From Marinococcus halophilus (lineage in GTDB: Bacteria > Bacillota > Bacilli > Bacillales > Marinococcaceae): DNA of 64,000 nt. This document shows positions 1-8,806 of the stretch, piece by piece. Position numbers and translations under genes: made by a program. Position 1 is the stretch's first letter. The number at the start of each line of letters is the position of its first letter. Location of the stretch: contig NZ_NPFA01000002.1 in assembly GCF_002265875.1 (NCBI RefSeq), forward strand, positions 157-64,156, read 5' to 3'. The notes beneath the pieces were generated by a model. That model was not told the origin of the DNA, did no database searches, and was given only the letters and a program-made list of their open reading frames with translations.

Positions 1-225
1 TTTGCGAACGGCGCGTGCCTGTTCACAAGCTCCGGGCACCACGTCCGCGAATTCCGGGAGACGATCGATGCCGGGATGCTCGGGGTCAACGTCGGGGTGC
101 CGGCGCCGATGGCGTTCTTCCCGTTTTCGGGCTGGAAGGATTCCTTCTACGGCGACCTGCATGCGAACGGCAAGGACGGCGTGGAGTTCTACACCCGCAA
201 GAAAATGGTGACCGCCCGCTGGTAA
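1..225 (+). CDS. mmsA: Methylmalonate-semialdehyde dehydrogenase, 3' end only
   Basis: The reading frame is open from base 1 to TAA at 223-225 and encodes the last 74 residues of a CoA-acylating aldehyde dehydrogenase. The segment [19 protein letters not shown] followed by a short C-terminal [12 protein letters not shown] is typical of MmsA/IolA, which converts malonate or methylmalonate semialdehyde to acetyl- or propionyl-CoA in valine or myo-inositol degradation. The 5' part lies outside the window. The stretch is clearly GC-richer than the DNA that follows. Family assignment is strong; choosing between mmsA and iolA needs the upstream genes. Confidence 0.9.
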   Translation, partial: FANGACLFTSSGHHVREFRETIDAGMLGVNVGVPAPMAFFPFSGWKDSFYGDLHANGKDGVEFYTRKKMVTARW

Positions 226-238
226 TCCAAAATTCAAA

Positions 239-275
239 AAGTAATATCCTTTTAATAAAGGGTATTACTTTTTTT
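239..275 (+). terminator. Intrinsic terminator after mmsA
   Basis: Stem AAGTAATA-CC pairing with GG-TATTACTT, followed by a T run. It lies 14 bases after the dehydrogenase stop codon. Confidence 0.85.
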
Positions 276-394
276 GTACTGTAGACAATTACCTGTAATA
301 AAAGTAAATTAACAAACTATAAAATATAGCGGTTGTAACGATGATTCTCAGGGAATAACATCTTCAGTATAAAATTAAGGGAGAGTGTAATATT

Positions 395-838
395 ATGAGT
401 GCACGCATGGGTCAGGAAATGGATGAAATTCTCAGTCGATTGGAAGAAGATTATGTGAGGGCTGTGAAAGGTAATGAGAGCGGAAACGTAGAAGACTTCG
501 TAGAAAAATTCTTGTATGATTCATGGGCATATAATGAAGAAAATATGGATAATATTAAAAGTGTGTTAAGCCGTTATACAAGAAAGGAAATTCATCAAAG
601 CACCTTTAGTGGTTCTTTCAATGAAATGGTGGGACATTTGCAGAAAAAGCTAAAAGAGCTTGACCGGGATAAGAATTATCCTGCGCTGCATACAGATTAC
701 GGGGCTTCGGTAGTGGTCGCCTTTGTAGATGGTCTGATTATTCAATATTATGTAGGGGTTTACAGTATCGATCAACTGAAAAATATGACACCTGCCTTTA
801 AGCGCCTGATTCTTGAAGCACTAACGGTAGAAACATAA
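395..838 (+). CDS. Small protein resembling a TetR-family ligand-binding domain
   Basis: A 147-residue protein with ATG at 395 behind a GGGAGAG ribosome binding site. It is mostly helical and charged. The C-terminal part (DGLIIQYYVGVYSIDQLK) resembles the last helices of TetR/AcrR regulators, where a similar DGL-I-Q segment is common. The usual N-terminal DNA-binding HTH is not present in this frame, so it is either a stand-alone ligand-binding/dimerisation module, a truncated regulator, or an unrelated helical protein. It stands alone between the mmsA terminator and about 500 bases of apparently empty DNA. Coding status is likely; the family link is tentative. Confidence 0.55.
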   Translation: MSARMGQEMDEILSRLEEDYVRAVKGNESGNVEDFVEKFLYDSWAYNEENMDNIKSVLSRYTRKEIHQSTFSGSFNEMVGHLQKKLKELDRDKNYPALHTDYGASVVVAFVDGLIIQYYVGVYSIDQLKNMTPAFKRLILEALTVET

Positions 839-1282
839 GTACAAAGCGAATCTTGTTTTTGCCCAAAATCCGGCTAATATGTTGGGGGATTCTCAGGTAT
901 AAATTTGAAAAGCAAAAATTTTATCGTGGCGCAGGTTTATATGAACTGCTTTATTTGCTGGCTATTTTCGTATAATATTCTATAGCTTTTTGAATTTCGA
1001 ACCCCTTGAAGCCAATCGAAATTATTTGTGGGCATCTCTGCTTTTTCTATAGGGAAGTTAGGATGAAAAGCCAGGCATTCACGAAATAGGGTCTAGCTAT
1101 TTTCAAAGGCTTTAACTTAGTTCAGCAAATAGCTTTTGTGAAATCACACCTTACGCATGAAAAACGTACCAGGCTTCTTATTTAAACCATTATCCTTATT
1201 GATGTATTCTGATAAGTTTCGGGAAAATATGATATCTGTACGGATTAGTTTATGCTCGCGGGTAATGAAATTAATTCGAATA
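839..1282. other. Intergenic stretch without recognisable genes
   Basis: About 440 AT-rich bases between the TetR-like ORF and the catalase terminator. I see no ribosome binding site with a credible ORF, no tRNA-like fold and no clear repeat. Short TATAAT-like strings (for example near 970) lack a partner -35 box at proper spacing. Confidence 0.5.
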
Positions 1283-1283
1283 A

Positions 1284-1314
1284 AAAGCCTCCGAAAATGA
1301 ATATCGGAGGCTTT
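1284..1314. terminator. Terminator of the Mn-catalase gene
   Basis: Near-perfect stem AAAGCCTCCGA / TCGGAGGCTTT with a 9-base loop. Read leftward it is followed by TTTTTATT, so it ends the leftward catalase transcript. Confidence 0.88.
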
Positions 1315-1353
1315 CAACGAAAAAAAGAAGTGAATAAAACTGGTTACTAATAA

Positions 1354-2181
1354 TTATTGTTTGTCCATATTTGGAAGAGTGTTGTGCATATAGTCAGGAG
1401 CAGGCTTCAGCTCAGGCTTGCCTCCATGAGCCTTCGGCTCCGATACATATTCAAAGGACTGGCCGTCCGGTGCTTTGTCTTTCAGCCAGTTAAGATTTGC
1501 GCTTTGCTCTCCTTCAGAAAAGTTCATCAGCTGGTGGGAAAACTCAGTTGCTTCCCACTGTGCCGGTACAGTGGACGGTGCAGTAAAGCCTTCTTTTTGT
1601 TCGAGTTCTTTAATTGCTGCAGCCCACTGATTCTGGTGCATCGTATCACGGGCGAGTAAGAAAGAAAGCATCTGACGGACACCTTTGTCTTCGGTCATTT
1701 CATACAGGCGTGCTACCTGCAGGCGTCCTTGCGATTCCGCATTAAGGTTGGCCCGGAAATCACTGAGCACATTGCCGCTCGCGATAATATAGCCTGCATT
1801 CCAAGGAACACCATTGCTGTCTTTAGGAACGGCGCCGAGTCCGGAAACAATCGCATGCTGCGGGTTCATGTCTCCCATTATGGATTCGATAACTGGGTTT
1901 TTAGCTGCTTCTTCCTGTTCTTCTACAGGAGCGTCATCGAGCAGCTGGGCGATCATGGTCGCGATCATTTCAATATGGCCAAATTCTTCTGTGCCGGTAT
2001 CCATCAACATATCCTTATACTGTTCGTTGCCGCGGGTATTCCATCCTTGAAACATGTATTGCATCGCTACAGAGATTTCACCGAACTGGCCGCCGAGAAT
2101 CTCCTGCAGTTTTTTGGCAAAGACGGGATCCGGACGGTCTGGTTTCGCGTGAAATTGCAGCTCTTTACGGTGAAAAAACAT
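1354..2181 (-). CDS. Manganese (non-haem) catalase
   Basis: A 275-residue protein that matches the di-manganese catalase family along its length. The expected metal ligands fall at the family positions: Glu35 (GQFGEIS), Glu66 and His69 (TEEFGHIE), Glu149 (NLNAES) and His182 (DTMHQNQW). It disproportionates hydrogen peroxide in the cytosol; relatives in bacilli include YdbD and the spore-coat CotJC type, and the length and C-terminal extension fit the YdbD group. The ATG follows AAAAAAGGAGT at good spacing. A SigB-like promoter about 230 bases upstream fits a general-stress role. Identification is very secure; the physiological trigger is inferred. Confidence 0.95.
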   Translation of the reverse strand: MFFHRKELQFHAKPDRPDPVFAKKLQEILGGQFGEISVAMQYMFQGWNTRGNEQYKDMLMDTGTEEFGHIEMIATMIAQLLDDAPVEEQEEAAKNPVIESIMGDMNPQHAIVSGLGAVPKDSNGVPWNAGYIIASGNVLSDFRANLNAESQGRLQVARLYEMTEDKGVRQMLSFLLARDTMHQNQWAAAIKELEQKEGFTAPSTVPAQWEATEFSHQLMNFSEGEQSANLNWLKDKAPDGQSFEYVSEPKAHGGKPELKPAPDYMHNTLPNMDKQ

Positions 2182-2306
2182 AAATGAATAACTCCTTTTT
2201 TGTAGTAAATAGTTAGTCTATCTAATTGGATGTTTATAGTTCATGTCGTGAAAAAGACAACATACCGCCCTGGCGCTTGGTGGACCGCCCTCCTTTCTGA
2301 AATCAT

Positions 2307-2349
2307 AAAAAAAGAGCCAGAAAAAGAAGGTGTCTCCTTTCTCTGGCTC
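2307..2349 (-). terminator. Terminator-like hairpin in the catalase leader
   Basis: Stem GAGCCAGA / TCTGGCTC, followed in the leftward direction by a run of seven T. It lies between the catalase gene and its predicted promoter at 2408-2433, so it could act as an attenuator, or it could end a short leader RNA. Confidence 0.6.
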
Positions 2350-2407
2350 ATAATCCAGCTTTTTATCTGGTTATTCCCGCCACGCAATATGCTGTACTGA
2401 TTATGTT

Positions 2408-2433
2408 ATAGCCGATAACGGCAAAGTCTAAAC
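2408..2433 (-). promoter_or_regulatory. SigB-like promoter for the Mn-catalase
   Basis: On the minus strand GTTTAG (2433-2428), a 14-base spacer and GGCTAT (2413-2408) match the general-stress sigma-B consensus GTTTAA-N12-14-GGGTAT at ten of twelve positions. This is a motif-level prediction only. Confidence 0.5.
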
Positions 2434-2566
2434 GTAGAGTTGCCATTTCTTTTAAAAACATACAGGAATTTTAAAATTTAGATGTTTTTATAAACAGAGG
2501 CAGTATACTAAGGTGGAAATGATATTTTGTAATTGGTTTAATGTAAAAGGACGAGGAGGAGAAAAA

Positions 2567-2992
2567 ATGAGGCTGGATACTTTTACCCCCGGCCAGAAAT
2601 TTGAAACACGTGCATACAGGGTGACTAAGGATGATGTTTTGCGGTTTGCCCGGGAGTTCGATCCGCAGTATATGCATGTAAACGAAGAGAAAGCCCAAGC
2701 GGGGAGATTTAATGGCATTATTGCCTCCGGTATTCATACGATAAGTATCACATTCAAATTGTGGGTAGAGACAGGGGTGTACGGCGACGATGTCGTAGCG
2801 GGTACAGAAATGAACCATATCAAATTCATCAAGCCGGTGTACCCGGGTGATGAACTGCGTGTGTATGCGGAAGTGACCAACATAGAAGCAAAAAGGAAAA
2901 ACGAAGGCATCCTCACGGTGATGCTCAGAACATACAATCAAGAGAACACGAAAGTGTTTGAGAGTGAATTGTCTGTGCTGATTAAACGATAA
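2567..2992 (+). CDS. MaoC-like (R)-specific enoyl-CoA hydratase
   Basis: A 141-residue single hot-dog-fold protein. I start it at ATG 2567, directly behind ACGAGGAGGAG, rather than at the upstream ATG 2513, which has no ribosome binding site. The order FDPQYMHVNEEKAQAG, then RFNGIIASGIHT, is the hydratase-2 motif with its catalytic Asp and His (Asp and His of the FDP-Q-MH segment) and the conserved G-I-ASG-HT turn. Members hydrate trans-2-enoyl-CoA in fatty acid or polyhydroxyalkanoate metabolism, or act on other acyl-CoAs. It is monocistronic, ending at a bidirectional terminator shared with the convergent decarboxylase gene. Substrate cannot be read from sequence. Confidence 0.88.
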   Translation: MRLDTFTPGQKFETRAYRVTKDDVLRFAREFDPQYMHVNEEKAQAGRFNGIIASGIHTISITFKLWVETGVYGDDVVAGTEMNHIKFIKPVYPGDELRVYAEVTNIEAKRKNEGILTVMLRTYNQENTKVFESELSVLIKR

Positions 2993-3002
2993 TGCCGAAT
3001 AA

Positions 3003-3038
3003 AAAAGCTAATCTCCTTATGAAATGAGATTAGCTTTT
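3003..3038. terminator. Bidirectional terminator between convergent genes
   Basis: Stem AAAAGCTAATCTC / GAGATTAGCTTTT with a 10-base loop and A/T runs on both sides. It can serve the MaoC gene (rightward) and the decarboxylase gene (leftward). Confidence 0.9.
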
Positions 3039-3046
3039 AACTGCTG

Positions 3047-4702
3047 CTATGAGCTGCTGCCTTCGGCAAATTCCCGAAGCCGCTTCAGATGAATCGGCGC
3101 ATCCATCTGGTCATCGACGTTCATTTCGATAAAATGGAGCGTATCGTTTTGGCCAATGCGGGCCACGGCTTCTTCAAATTCTGTGGAAGTGGACACGCTC
3201 ACCGTTTCCGCGGCAGGATAAAAACTTTTTACGAGCTGCATGTAATCCCAATGCGGAATATCATTGTAGCGGGCATGGGTATTTTCTGTGTTTAAATAAC
3301 GTTCAACAGTGTAGCCCTTGTTGTTTAAAAAGAAAATAACCGGCTTAAGATTCTGCTCGGCCATCGCACTAAGCTCCTGGGCGGTCAGCTGAAACGATCC
3401 ATCTCCCATAAATAACAGGACGCGCCGGCCAGGAGCTGCAAGCTCGGCCCCGAAGGCCGCCGGGAGGGCGTATCCGATACTCTGCCAGGAGCCCTGGGAA
3501 ATAAAAAGCGTATTCTCAGGAAGACGTACGTGCGGCAGTCCGTAAGAAAATGTGCCAGTCTCGACGACTACAATATCCTTCGGCTGGAGCAGCTTTTGGA
3601 TAATAGGATAGTACGTTTCTGCCAGCAGTCGTTCCGAATAGTTTTCGGACGGAAAATCATAGAAGGACGGAAGATAGCCAATCTGTTCAAACGTACGGCA
3701 CTCCATTAAGGTAAGAGCATCAATCACTTCTTCAACCACTGTATTGTACCGTGCTTTGTTTTGAATGGAAATCTCCTGTGGCTGGATATCGATCCGTTTT
3801 TCCGCCGGGAGATCGGCAGTGAATTTTGCCATGTTAAAATCGGATTCAAGCAATCCGGCAGTAATAATTAAATCAGCGTTCTCTACATAATCGCGCACCT
3901 GCTGGCTGCCGAAGGCCCCGGCGTAAATACCGATGTATAGCGGATGCTGTTCATTGAACCCGCTTTTGCCCTGCATCATCTGGGCTGTCGGAATGTTCAA
4001 ATGTTCTGCCAGCTGTAAAATAATGTTCTCCATGTGGTAGCGGGAGGTAAAAATATCTACAAGCAGCACCGCTTTTTCTGCCTGATCAATGGCTTCCTTC
4101 ATCAGCTGGGCTGTTTCCTGCACGACCAGCTCATCGCTCATGTAGGAAAGCTCCTGCTGGATACCGGGAGTCTCGATGCGCGTGGTCGCTGTATCCTGCG
4201 GAATATCCAGATAAACCGGCTTTCGCTCACGGACGGCAGAAGCGATCGCTTTTGGAATTTCCTCGGCGGCGTTTTCGGGGGTGATTTTTACTGCATAACA
4301 GGTGATTTCCTGATGCATGCGCAGAAACACCGAATAGTCGCCGTTCATTAATGTATGATGGGCTTTAGTCCCGGCTTCCTGCATAGAGAAGGCGGGTGAG
4401 CCGACAATATGGATGAGGGGAATGTGTTCACTGTAGGCTCCGGCAACAGCATTCGAAGCGCTAAGCTCCCCCACGCCGAACGTGGTAATCATAGCGCTGA
4501 GGCCTGCGACGTGCGCATAGCCATCTGCCGCATAACCGGCATTCAGCTCATTTCTGTTATCAACAAAGCGAATGCCGCTGTAGCTTTCAAGCTCATCAAG
4601 CAGGGCGAAGTTATAATCGCCCGGTACGCCGAATATTTCTGTAATACCTTCTTTTGCAAGGCAGTCATATAAAAAGGAACTGATTGTTTGTTGTGCTGGC
4701 AT
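3047..4702 (-). CDS. Thiamine-diphosphate 2-oxoacid decarboxylase (pyruvate/indolepyruvate decarboxylase family)
   Basis: 551 residues, the usual size for Pdc/IpdC/KdcA enzymes. I place the start at ATG 4702 behind TTCAGGAGG; an upstream in-frame ATG would add 20 unconserved residues. Hallmarks are catalytic Glu52 (NRNELNAGYAADGYA), the His115-His116 pair (TKAHHTLMNGDYSVF) that separates these enzymes from acetolactate synthase, and the TPP/Mg motif GDG (433-435) ending in NN (460-461). It decarboxylates a 2-oxoacid to the aldehyde in the cytosol. Pyruvate, branched-chain oxoacids and indolepyruvate are all possible substrates and are not distinguishable here. It stands as a single leftward gene ahead of the aminopeptidase gene. 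Confidence 0.92.
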   Translation of the reverse strand: MPAQQTISSFLYDCLAKEGITEIFGVPGDYNFALLDELESYSGIRFVDNRNELNAGYAADGYAHVAGLSAMITTFGVGELSASNAVAGAYSEHIPLIHIVGSPAFSMQEAGTKAHHTLMNGDYSVFLRMHQEITCYAVKITPENAAEEIPKAIASAVRERKPVYLDIPQDTATTRIETPGIQQELSYMSDELVVQETAQLMKEAIDQAEKAVLLVDIFTSRYHMENIILQLAEHLNIPTAQMMQGKSGFNEQHPLYIGIYAGAFGSQQVRDYVENADLIITAGLLESDFNMAKFTADLPAEKRIDIQPQEISIQNKARYNTVVEEVIDALTLMECRTFEQIGYLPSFYDFPSENYSERLLAETYYPIIQKLLQPKDIVVVETGTFSYGLPHVRLPENTLFISQGSWQSIGYALPAAFGAELAAPGRRVLLFMGDGSFQLTAQELSAMAEQNLKPVIFFLNNKGYTVERYLNTENTHARYNDIPHWDYMQLVKSFYPAAETVSVSTSTEFEEAVARIGQNDTLHFIEMNVDDQMDAPIHLKRLREFAEGSSS

Positions 4703-4816
4703 AATGAACCTCCTGAACGGGATGATAGTAGGCTGTTCCCGTATTCGTGAAGATTTAGACATAGGTCAGGAGAAAAATCGCCTGCAGCGGTAAATAGATA
4801 AGAAAAAATTACGAGC

Positions 4817-5566
<750 letters not shown>

Positions 5567-5783
5567 TCACTTTTTAAACAGTTTATGATAATCATTACAT
5601 TTAGATTCTATCATAAAAATTTAAAAGAGAGCTGCCCGGGGCAGGGGAAAGCTTCTATTAAAAACAAGGGGTAAAATCTAACTATATGCCAGGCAATGCA
5701 TTATTTAAAATCGAAAAATTGGTATAGTAATGGTAAAAAGCAATTACCAAACATTAGAGTGATAGTATAAAGGGGCACCTGAC

Positions 5784-6611
5784 ATGAAGAAACAATTAGT
5801 TATGATTAGTCTGTCATCACTATTAGCACTATCTGCTTGTGTAACTTCGGAAGAATCAGGCAGTGATTCAAGCGAAAACAAGGAGAATAAAGACGAGGCT
5901 TCTGCAAATGATTCTTCCAGTGAAGAAGATACGAAGACAGAAACAGCCGAAATGGCGGCTGAAGAAACGTCCGAACGTTTTGAAAAGTTGCACAAAACGA
6001 TGGCCACGTTCAGCCTTCCCGAAAAAGGACGTCTAAGTAGTAAGGAAGCAAAACTGCGGTTTGGGGAGATTCTTCGACCAGAAGACGAGTACAAAGATGT
6101 TATTGTCTATGATAATTCGATGATTTTTTATAAAAATACGAAAGAAACGTATACTTACTCCTGGATCAATTACGATACATTATCGCAGGAAGACAAGCCC
6201 GAACCGTATGGAACGCAAGCGTTAGGGGCGTTAAAATATAGAGTGAATCATGACATGGTATTTTATCCTTCAATATTCGAAGAAAACGCAGGTACACCTT
6301 TAAAAAATTTAGATGAATACAAAGGGGACAAAAAAACTCTTATTGCCTCAGGGGAGCTTGTAGAAAAAGAAGGGAAGAATCCCACAGGCTACGAAGCTAT
6401 TGAGGCAGGTTCACAACGTATGTTAAGCCAACTTCACCAGCTTGAACCTTACGTTGAACAATTCGACGCCGTACACGACTGGACGACAGAAACAATTTAT
6501 TACTTTGAAGAAGCCGAATCATACGATGAAGAAGAATGGAAAGAAGCTTATAAGTATTATAAAAAAGGCGTTGATAATATTGACGAAATGGAAAAAGCAA
6601 TAAACGGATAA
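5784..6611 (+). CDS. Chromosomal lipoprotein, paralogue of the prophage lipoprotein
   Basis: 275 residues. A lysine-containing signal sequence ends in the lipobox LSAC (Cys19), followed by a Ser/Glu/Asp-rich linker to about residue 60 and a conserved domain of unknown function. The ribosome binding site is AAAGGGG. It has no recognised family, but it is strikingly similar to the prophage protein at 11924-12727: shared runs include EPYVEQFDAVHDWTTETI and YKYYKKGVDNIDEME, and the DNA of the 3' ends is also similar. It lies immediately outside attL. It could be a resident gene copied by the phage or a remnant of an earlier prophage. It is probably membrane-anchored outside the cell. Confidence 0.85.
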   Translation: MKKQLVMISLSSLLALSACVTSEESGSDSSENKENKDEASANDSSSEEDTKTETAEMAAEETSERFEKLHKTMATFSLPEKGRLSSKEAKLRFGEILRPEDEYKDVIVYDNSMIFYKNTKETYTYSWINYDTLSQEDKPEPYGTQALGALKYRVNHDMVFYPSIFEENAGTPLKNLDEYKGDKKTLIASGELVEKEGKNPTGYEAIEAGSQRMLSQLHQLEPYVEQFDAVHDWTTETIYYFEEAESYDEEEWKEAYKYYKKGVDNIDEMEKAING

Positions 6612-6620
6612 CTGGTAAAC

Positions 6621-6651
6621 ACGCTGTCCTTGTTTGGGCAGCGTCTTTTTC
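6621..6651 (+). terminator. Terminator of the chromosomal lipoprotein gene
   Basis: Stem ACGCTG-CC / GG-CAGCGT with loop TTGTTT, followed by CTTTTTC. Confidence 0.85.
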
Positions 6652-6685
6652 GTGAATAAATATTAACAAGAAAGGACGTGATTGG

Positions 6686-6865
6686 TTGAACCGTCTACAA
6701 TACGAAAAATCGCCCTATCTCCAGCAGCATAAAAACAACCCGGTGGACTGGTATCCATGGGGAACAGATGCTTTTGAAAAGGCGGAGGCAGAAAACAAAC
6801 CGCTTATGGTGTCCATTGGGTATTCAACGTGCCATTGGTGGCAGAATCTAAATGCAACTATATAA
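6686..6865 (+). pseudogene. yyaL: 5' fragment of DUF255/thioredoxin-like gene (YyaL family), split by prophage
   Basis: A TTG start at 6686 behind AAGAAAGGA gives [22 protein letters not shown] and then [16 protein letters not shown], the unmistakable N-terminus of the DUF255 (spermatogenesis-associated protein 20-like, YyaL) family. The family continues CHWCHVM; here it becomes CHWWQNL and stops after 59 codons. The break falls within the CHWC motif, so identity to the family ends at about base 6840. The missing 3' portion should lie beyond the right end of the window at attR. The truncated peptide is unlikely to function. Confidence 0.9.
6826..6845. other. attL, left prophage attachment site
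   Basis: The host coding sequence TGCCATTGGTG (codons for CHWC, up to about 6840) passes directly into prophage DNA, and the convergent integrase gene begins 65 bases further on. The exact crossover dinucleotide cannot be fixed from one end; GG or TG within CATTGGTG is most likely for a serine integrase. Confidence 0.75.
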
Positions 6866-6870
6866 TACAA

Positions 6871-6895
6871 AAGAAAAACCCTGAAACAACAGGGC
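6871..6895 (-). terminator. Integrase terminator
   Basis: Stem CCCTG / CAGGG with loop AAACAA. Read leftward it is followed by TTTTTCTTTT, 10 bases beyond the integrase stop codon. Confidence 0.8.
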
Positions 6896-6904
6896 TTCAG
6901 GGCA

Positions 6905-8434
6905 TTACATAAATTCGATTTTTAAACTTATTTCATCATCGACCCTATCATAATAGATACAATCAATAATTTCTTTCAGGTATTCGTTCGTTTCAGAACT
7001 GAACGGGTCAGTAAGATCGTATTCCCGTTTAGCGATTTCCAAGCGTTCAATTTTGTCGTCTACCGATTCACTGGACGCATAAGCAAGTTCTTTTTCCGCT
7101 TCACGAAGTTCCCGCTGTTTTTCTTCAATTTTCGAAGTCTGTTCTTCGTGCTTTCCGTTCATTTCTTCTTTATCAATCATGCCGTCAATGAAAAGTGACT
7201 TAATACGTCCAATGCCTTCCTTCAGCTTATCTATTTCCGTATGCAATCCGCTAATTTTGCGATTCAGGCGTTCAACCGAATCATTTTCGCCCATATCACG
7301 TTGTTCCATAAGACGGGGAATATATTCTTCGATATTTCTACGCACATAATCAAGTACAATACTTGCGTCACAGCCACGGCAATTACAGCGATTTCCGAAA
7401 GGGTCAGGCGTTACGCAGGTTCGAACGTAGCATTTCCAACCTGCTTTTACGAGTTGCTTTTTCGTAAAGTTCATAATGGAATTACAACGATTACAGCGCA
7501 TTAAACCCGTTAAGGCGTAACCTGAATAACGTGCTTTAGGCGGAATCCTCCGCTTTTTCGTCATTTGTATTTGAATCTGTTCATAAACGTCTTTACTGAT
7601 AAGCGCAGGGTGAGCGTCGTCCACGACAACCAACCATTCGTTTTCAGGCTTATAACGTAACGTCTTGGACTTCTTATGCTTATGCCCGCTTCCTTCGCTT
7701 TTTCCGTAGACGATACGTCCTACATAAGTCTGATTCTGTAAAATACGCCCTATCTTGGTAACGGTGAAATAATCGTTCCTTTTCGTCTTAAAACCAAGTC
7801 GATTCATTTCGAAAGACGTGTTATCCATCGAATTGCCCTTTTCGTGATAAAGGTAAAAGATCATTCGAACGGCTTTCGCTTCGTCTTCGTTAATGACGAG
7901 TTTCTTTGTCTTGTGGTCATAGTCGTAACCTAAAGGCGGAGTACCGTTAACCCAGTTACCAAGACGGGCAGAACGCAATTTTCCTTCATTCAGGCGTTTC
8001 TTCGTCTGAAGGTATTCGTAACGCCCCATTGTGGCTTTCATGTCGTTCATCACATTAAATTCATCGGATAGATCAATTATTTCGCCGTAAGGCGTCAGAA
8101 TCTTCGTCCGTGATTCCGCAAATATGCGTTTTATATAGCCGTAGTCATACGAATCGCCACGTGTTAAACGGTCAAATTCCACGACAACAACAGCGTCGTA
8201 AATTCCCGCTTGTACACGTTCCAGTAGCCGCTTAAATTCCGTCCGAAATTCCAAGTCGTCGGAAGAACCGATTTCCTGAAACAAGTCAAACTTCCAACCG
8301 TAAGACTGAACGAAGTCTAAAAGTTGGTTACGGTGCTTTTGTAAAACGTCCGTTTCGCCTTCTTCGTTACGTGATTTACGAAGGTAGACGGCTACGGATT
8401 GAACGTCGAGTATTGCGTTATTTTCATATTGCAA
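6905..8434 (-). CDS. int: Large serine recombinase (phage integrase)
   Basis: I start it at TTG 8434 behind CAAAGGAGG, giving 509 residues. The N-terminal resolvase domain has nucleophile Ser21 (VAVYLRKSR) and a conserved VVVEFDRLTRG. The recombinase DNA-binding domain follows from about residue 150 (NGTPPLGYDYD), then a zinc-ribbon domain (CNRCNSIMNF and later CNCRGC) and a coiled-coil segment near residues 400-460. This is the architecture of phiC31/A118-type integrases that recombine attP with attB. It lies right at attL and points outward. Its promoter overlaps an operator-like repeat, so it is probably regulated with the early phage genes. Confidence 0.96.
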   Translation of the reverse strand: MQYENNAILDVQSVAVYLRKSRNEEGETDVLQKHRNQLLDFVQSYGWKFDLFQEIGSSDDLEFRTEFKRLLERVQAGIYDAVVVVEFDRLTRGDSYDYGYIKRIFAESRTKILTPYGEIIDLSDEFNVMNDMKATMGRYEYLQTKKRLNEGKLRSARLGNWVNGTPPLGYDYDHKTKKLVINEDEAKAVRMIFYLYHEKGNSMDNTSFEMNRLGFKTKRNDYFTVTKIGRILQNQTYVGRIVYGKSEGSGHKHKKSKTLRYKPENEWLVVVDDAHPALISKDVYEQIQIQMTKKRRIPPKARYSGYALTGLMRCNRCNSIMNFTKKQLVKAGWKCYVRTCVTPDPFGNRCNCRGCDASIVLDYVRRNIEEYIPRLMEQRDMGENDSVERLNRKISGLHTEIDKLKEGIGRIKSLFIDGMIDKEEMNGKHEEQTSKIEEKQRELREAEKELAYASSESVDDKIERLEIAKREYDLTDPFSSETNEYLKEIIDCIYYDRVDDEISLKIEFM

Positions 8435-8462
8435 GACGAATAACCTCCTTTGTTTACGTTCG

Positions 8463-8496
8463 ATTATATTATAAAGTAAACAAGTAAACATTTCAA
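8463..8496 (-). promoter_or_regulatory. Integrase promoter with embedded operator
   Basis: On the minus strand TTGAAA (8496-8491), 17-base spacer and TATAAT (8473-8468). The spacer contains GTTTACTTGTTTAC on that strand; the plus-strand 16-mer GTAAACAAGTAAACAT (8476-8491) recurs exactly at 41814-41829. A repressor bound there would block the integrase promoter. Confidence 0.7.
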
Positions 8497-8757
8497 AATA
8501 AAAAATATTCGTCCTGACTTGTTAGATGAACGTTTGGTTCAATTACTCATTGAAAGAGACATTAGCGTTCATGCTTTTGTCATTCATAAGGTACGTATTC
8601 AACCGTTAAAATGCACCGTCTAAACTCTTAAAGAACGACGGGATAGCGAAACGGTCAATGATACGTAATCCTTGCTTTTGTACATGCCGACGAATCGGGT
8701 TGCAAAAGTCTTTTACGTAGAAATTAAATTTAATACTTGTCGGAAAAAGAGAATAAG

Positions 8758-8806
8758 AAGGTTGTAACAAAACGAAGAAGTGGGGATTGTAACGAAGTAG
8801 TTACAT
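8758..8806 (+). repeat. Iteron-like copy related to the initiator-gene repeats
   Basis: GGTTGTAAC, GAAGAAGTGGGG, ATTGTAACGAA and GTTAC occur in the same order and spacing as at 37947-37992 inside the replication initiator gene. It is either an additional initiator-binding site or a fragment of a duplicated initiator gene. Confidence 0.5.

Noticed and set aside
839-1282. Decayed insertion sequence in the chromosomal gap
   Set aside because: No terminal inverted repeats, no target duplication and no transposase fragment recognised.
2181-2300. Short leader peptide on the minus strand upstream of the catalase
   Set aside because: The frame is open for about 50 codons, but its ATG codons have no ribosome binding site and it contains the terminator stem.
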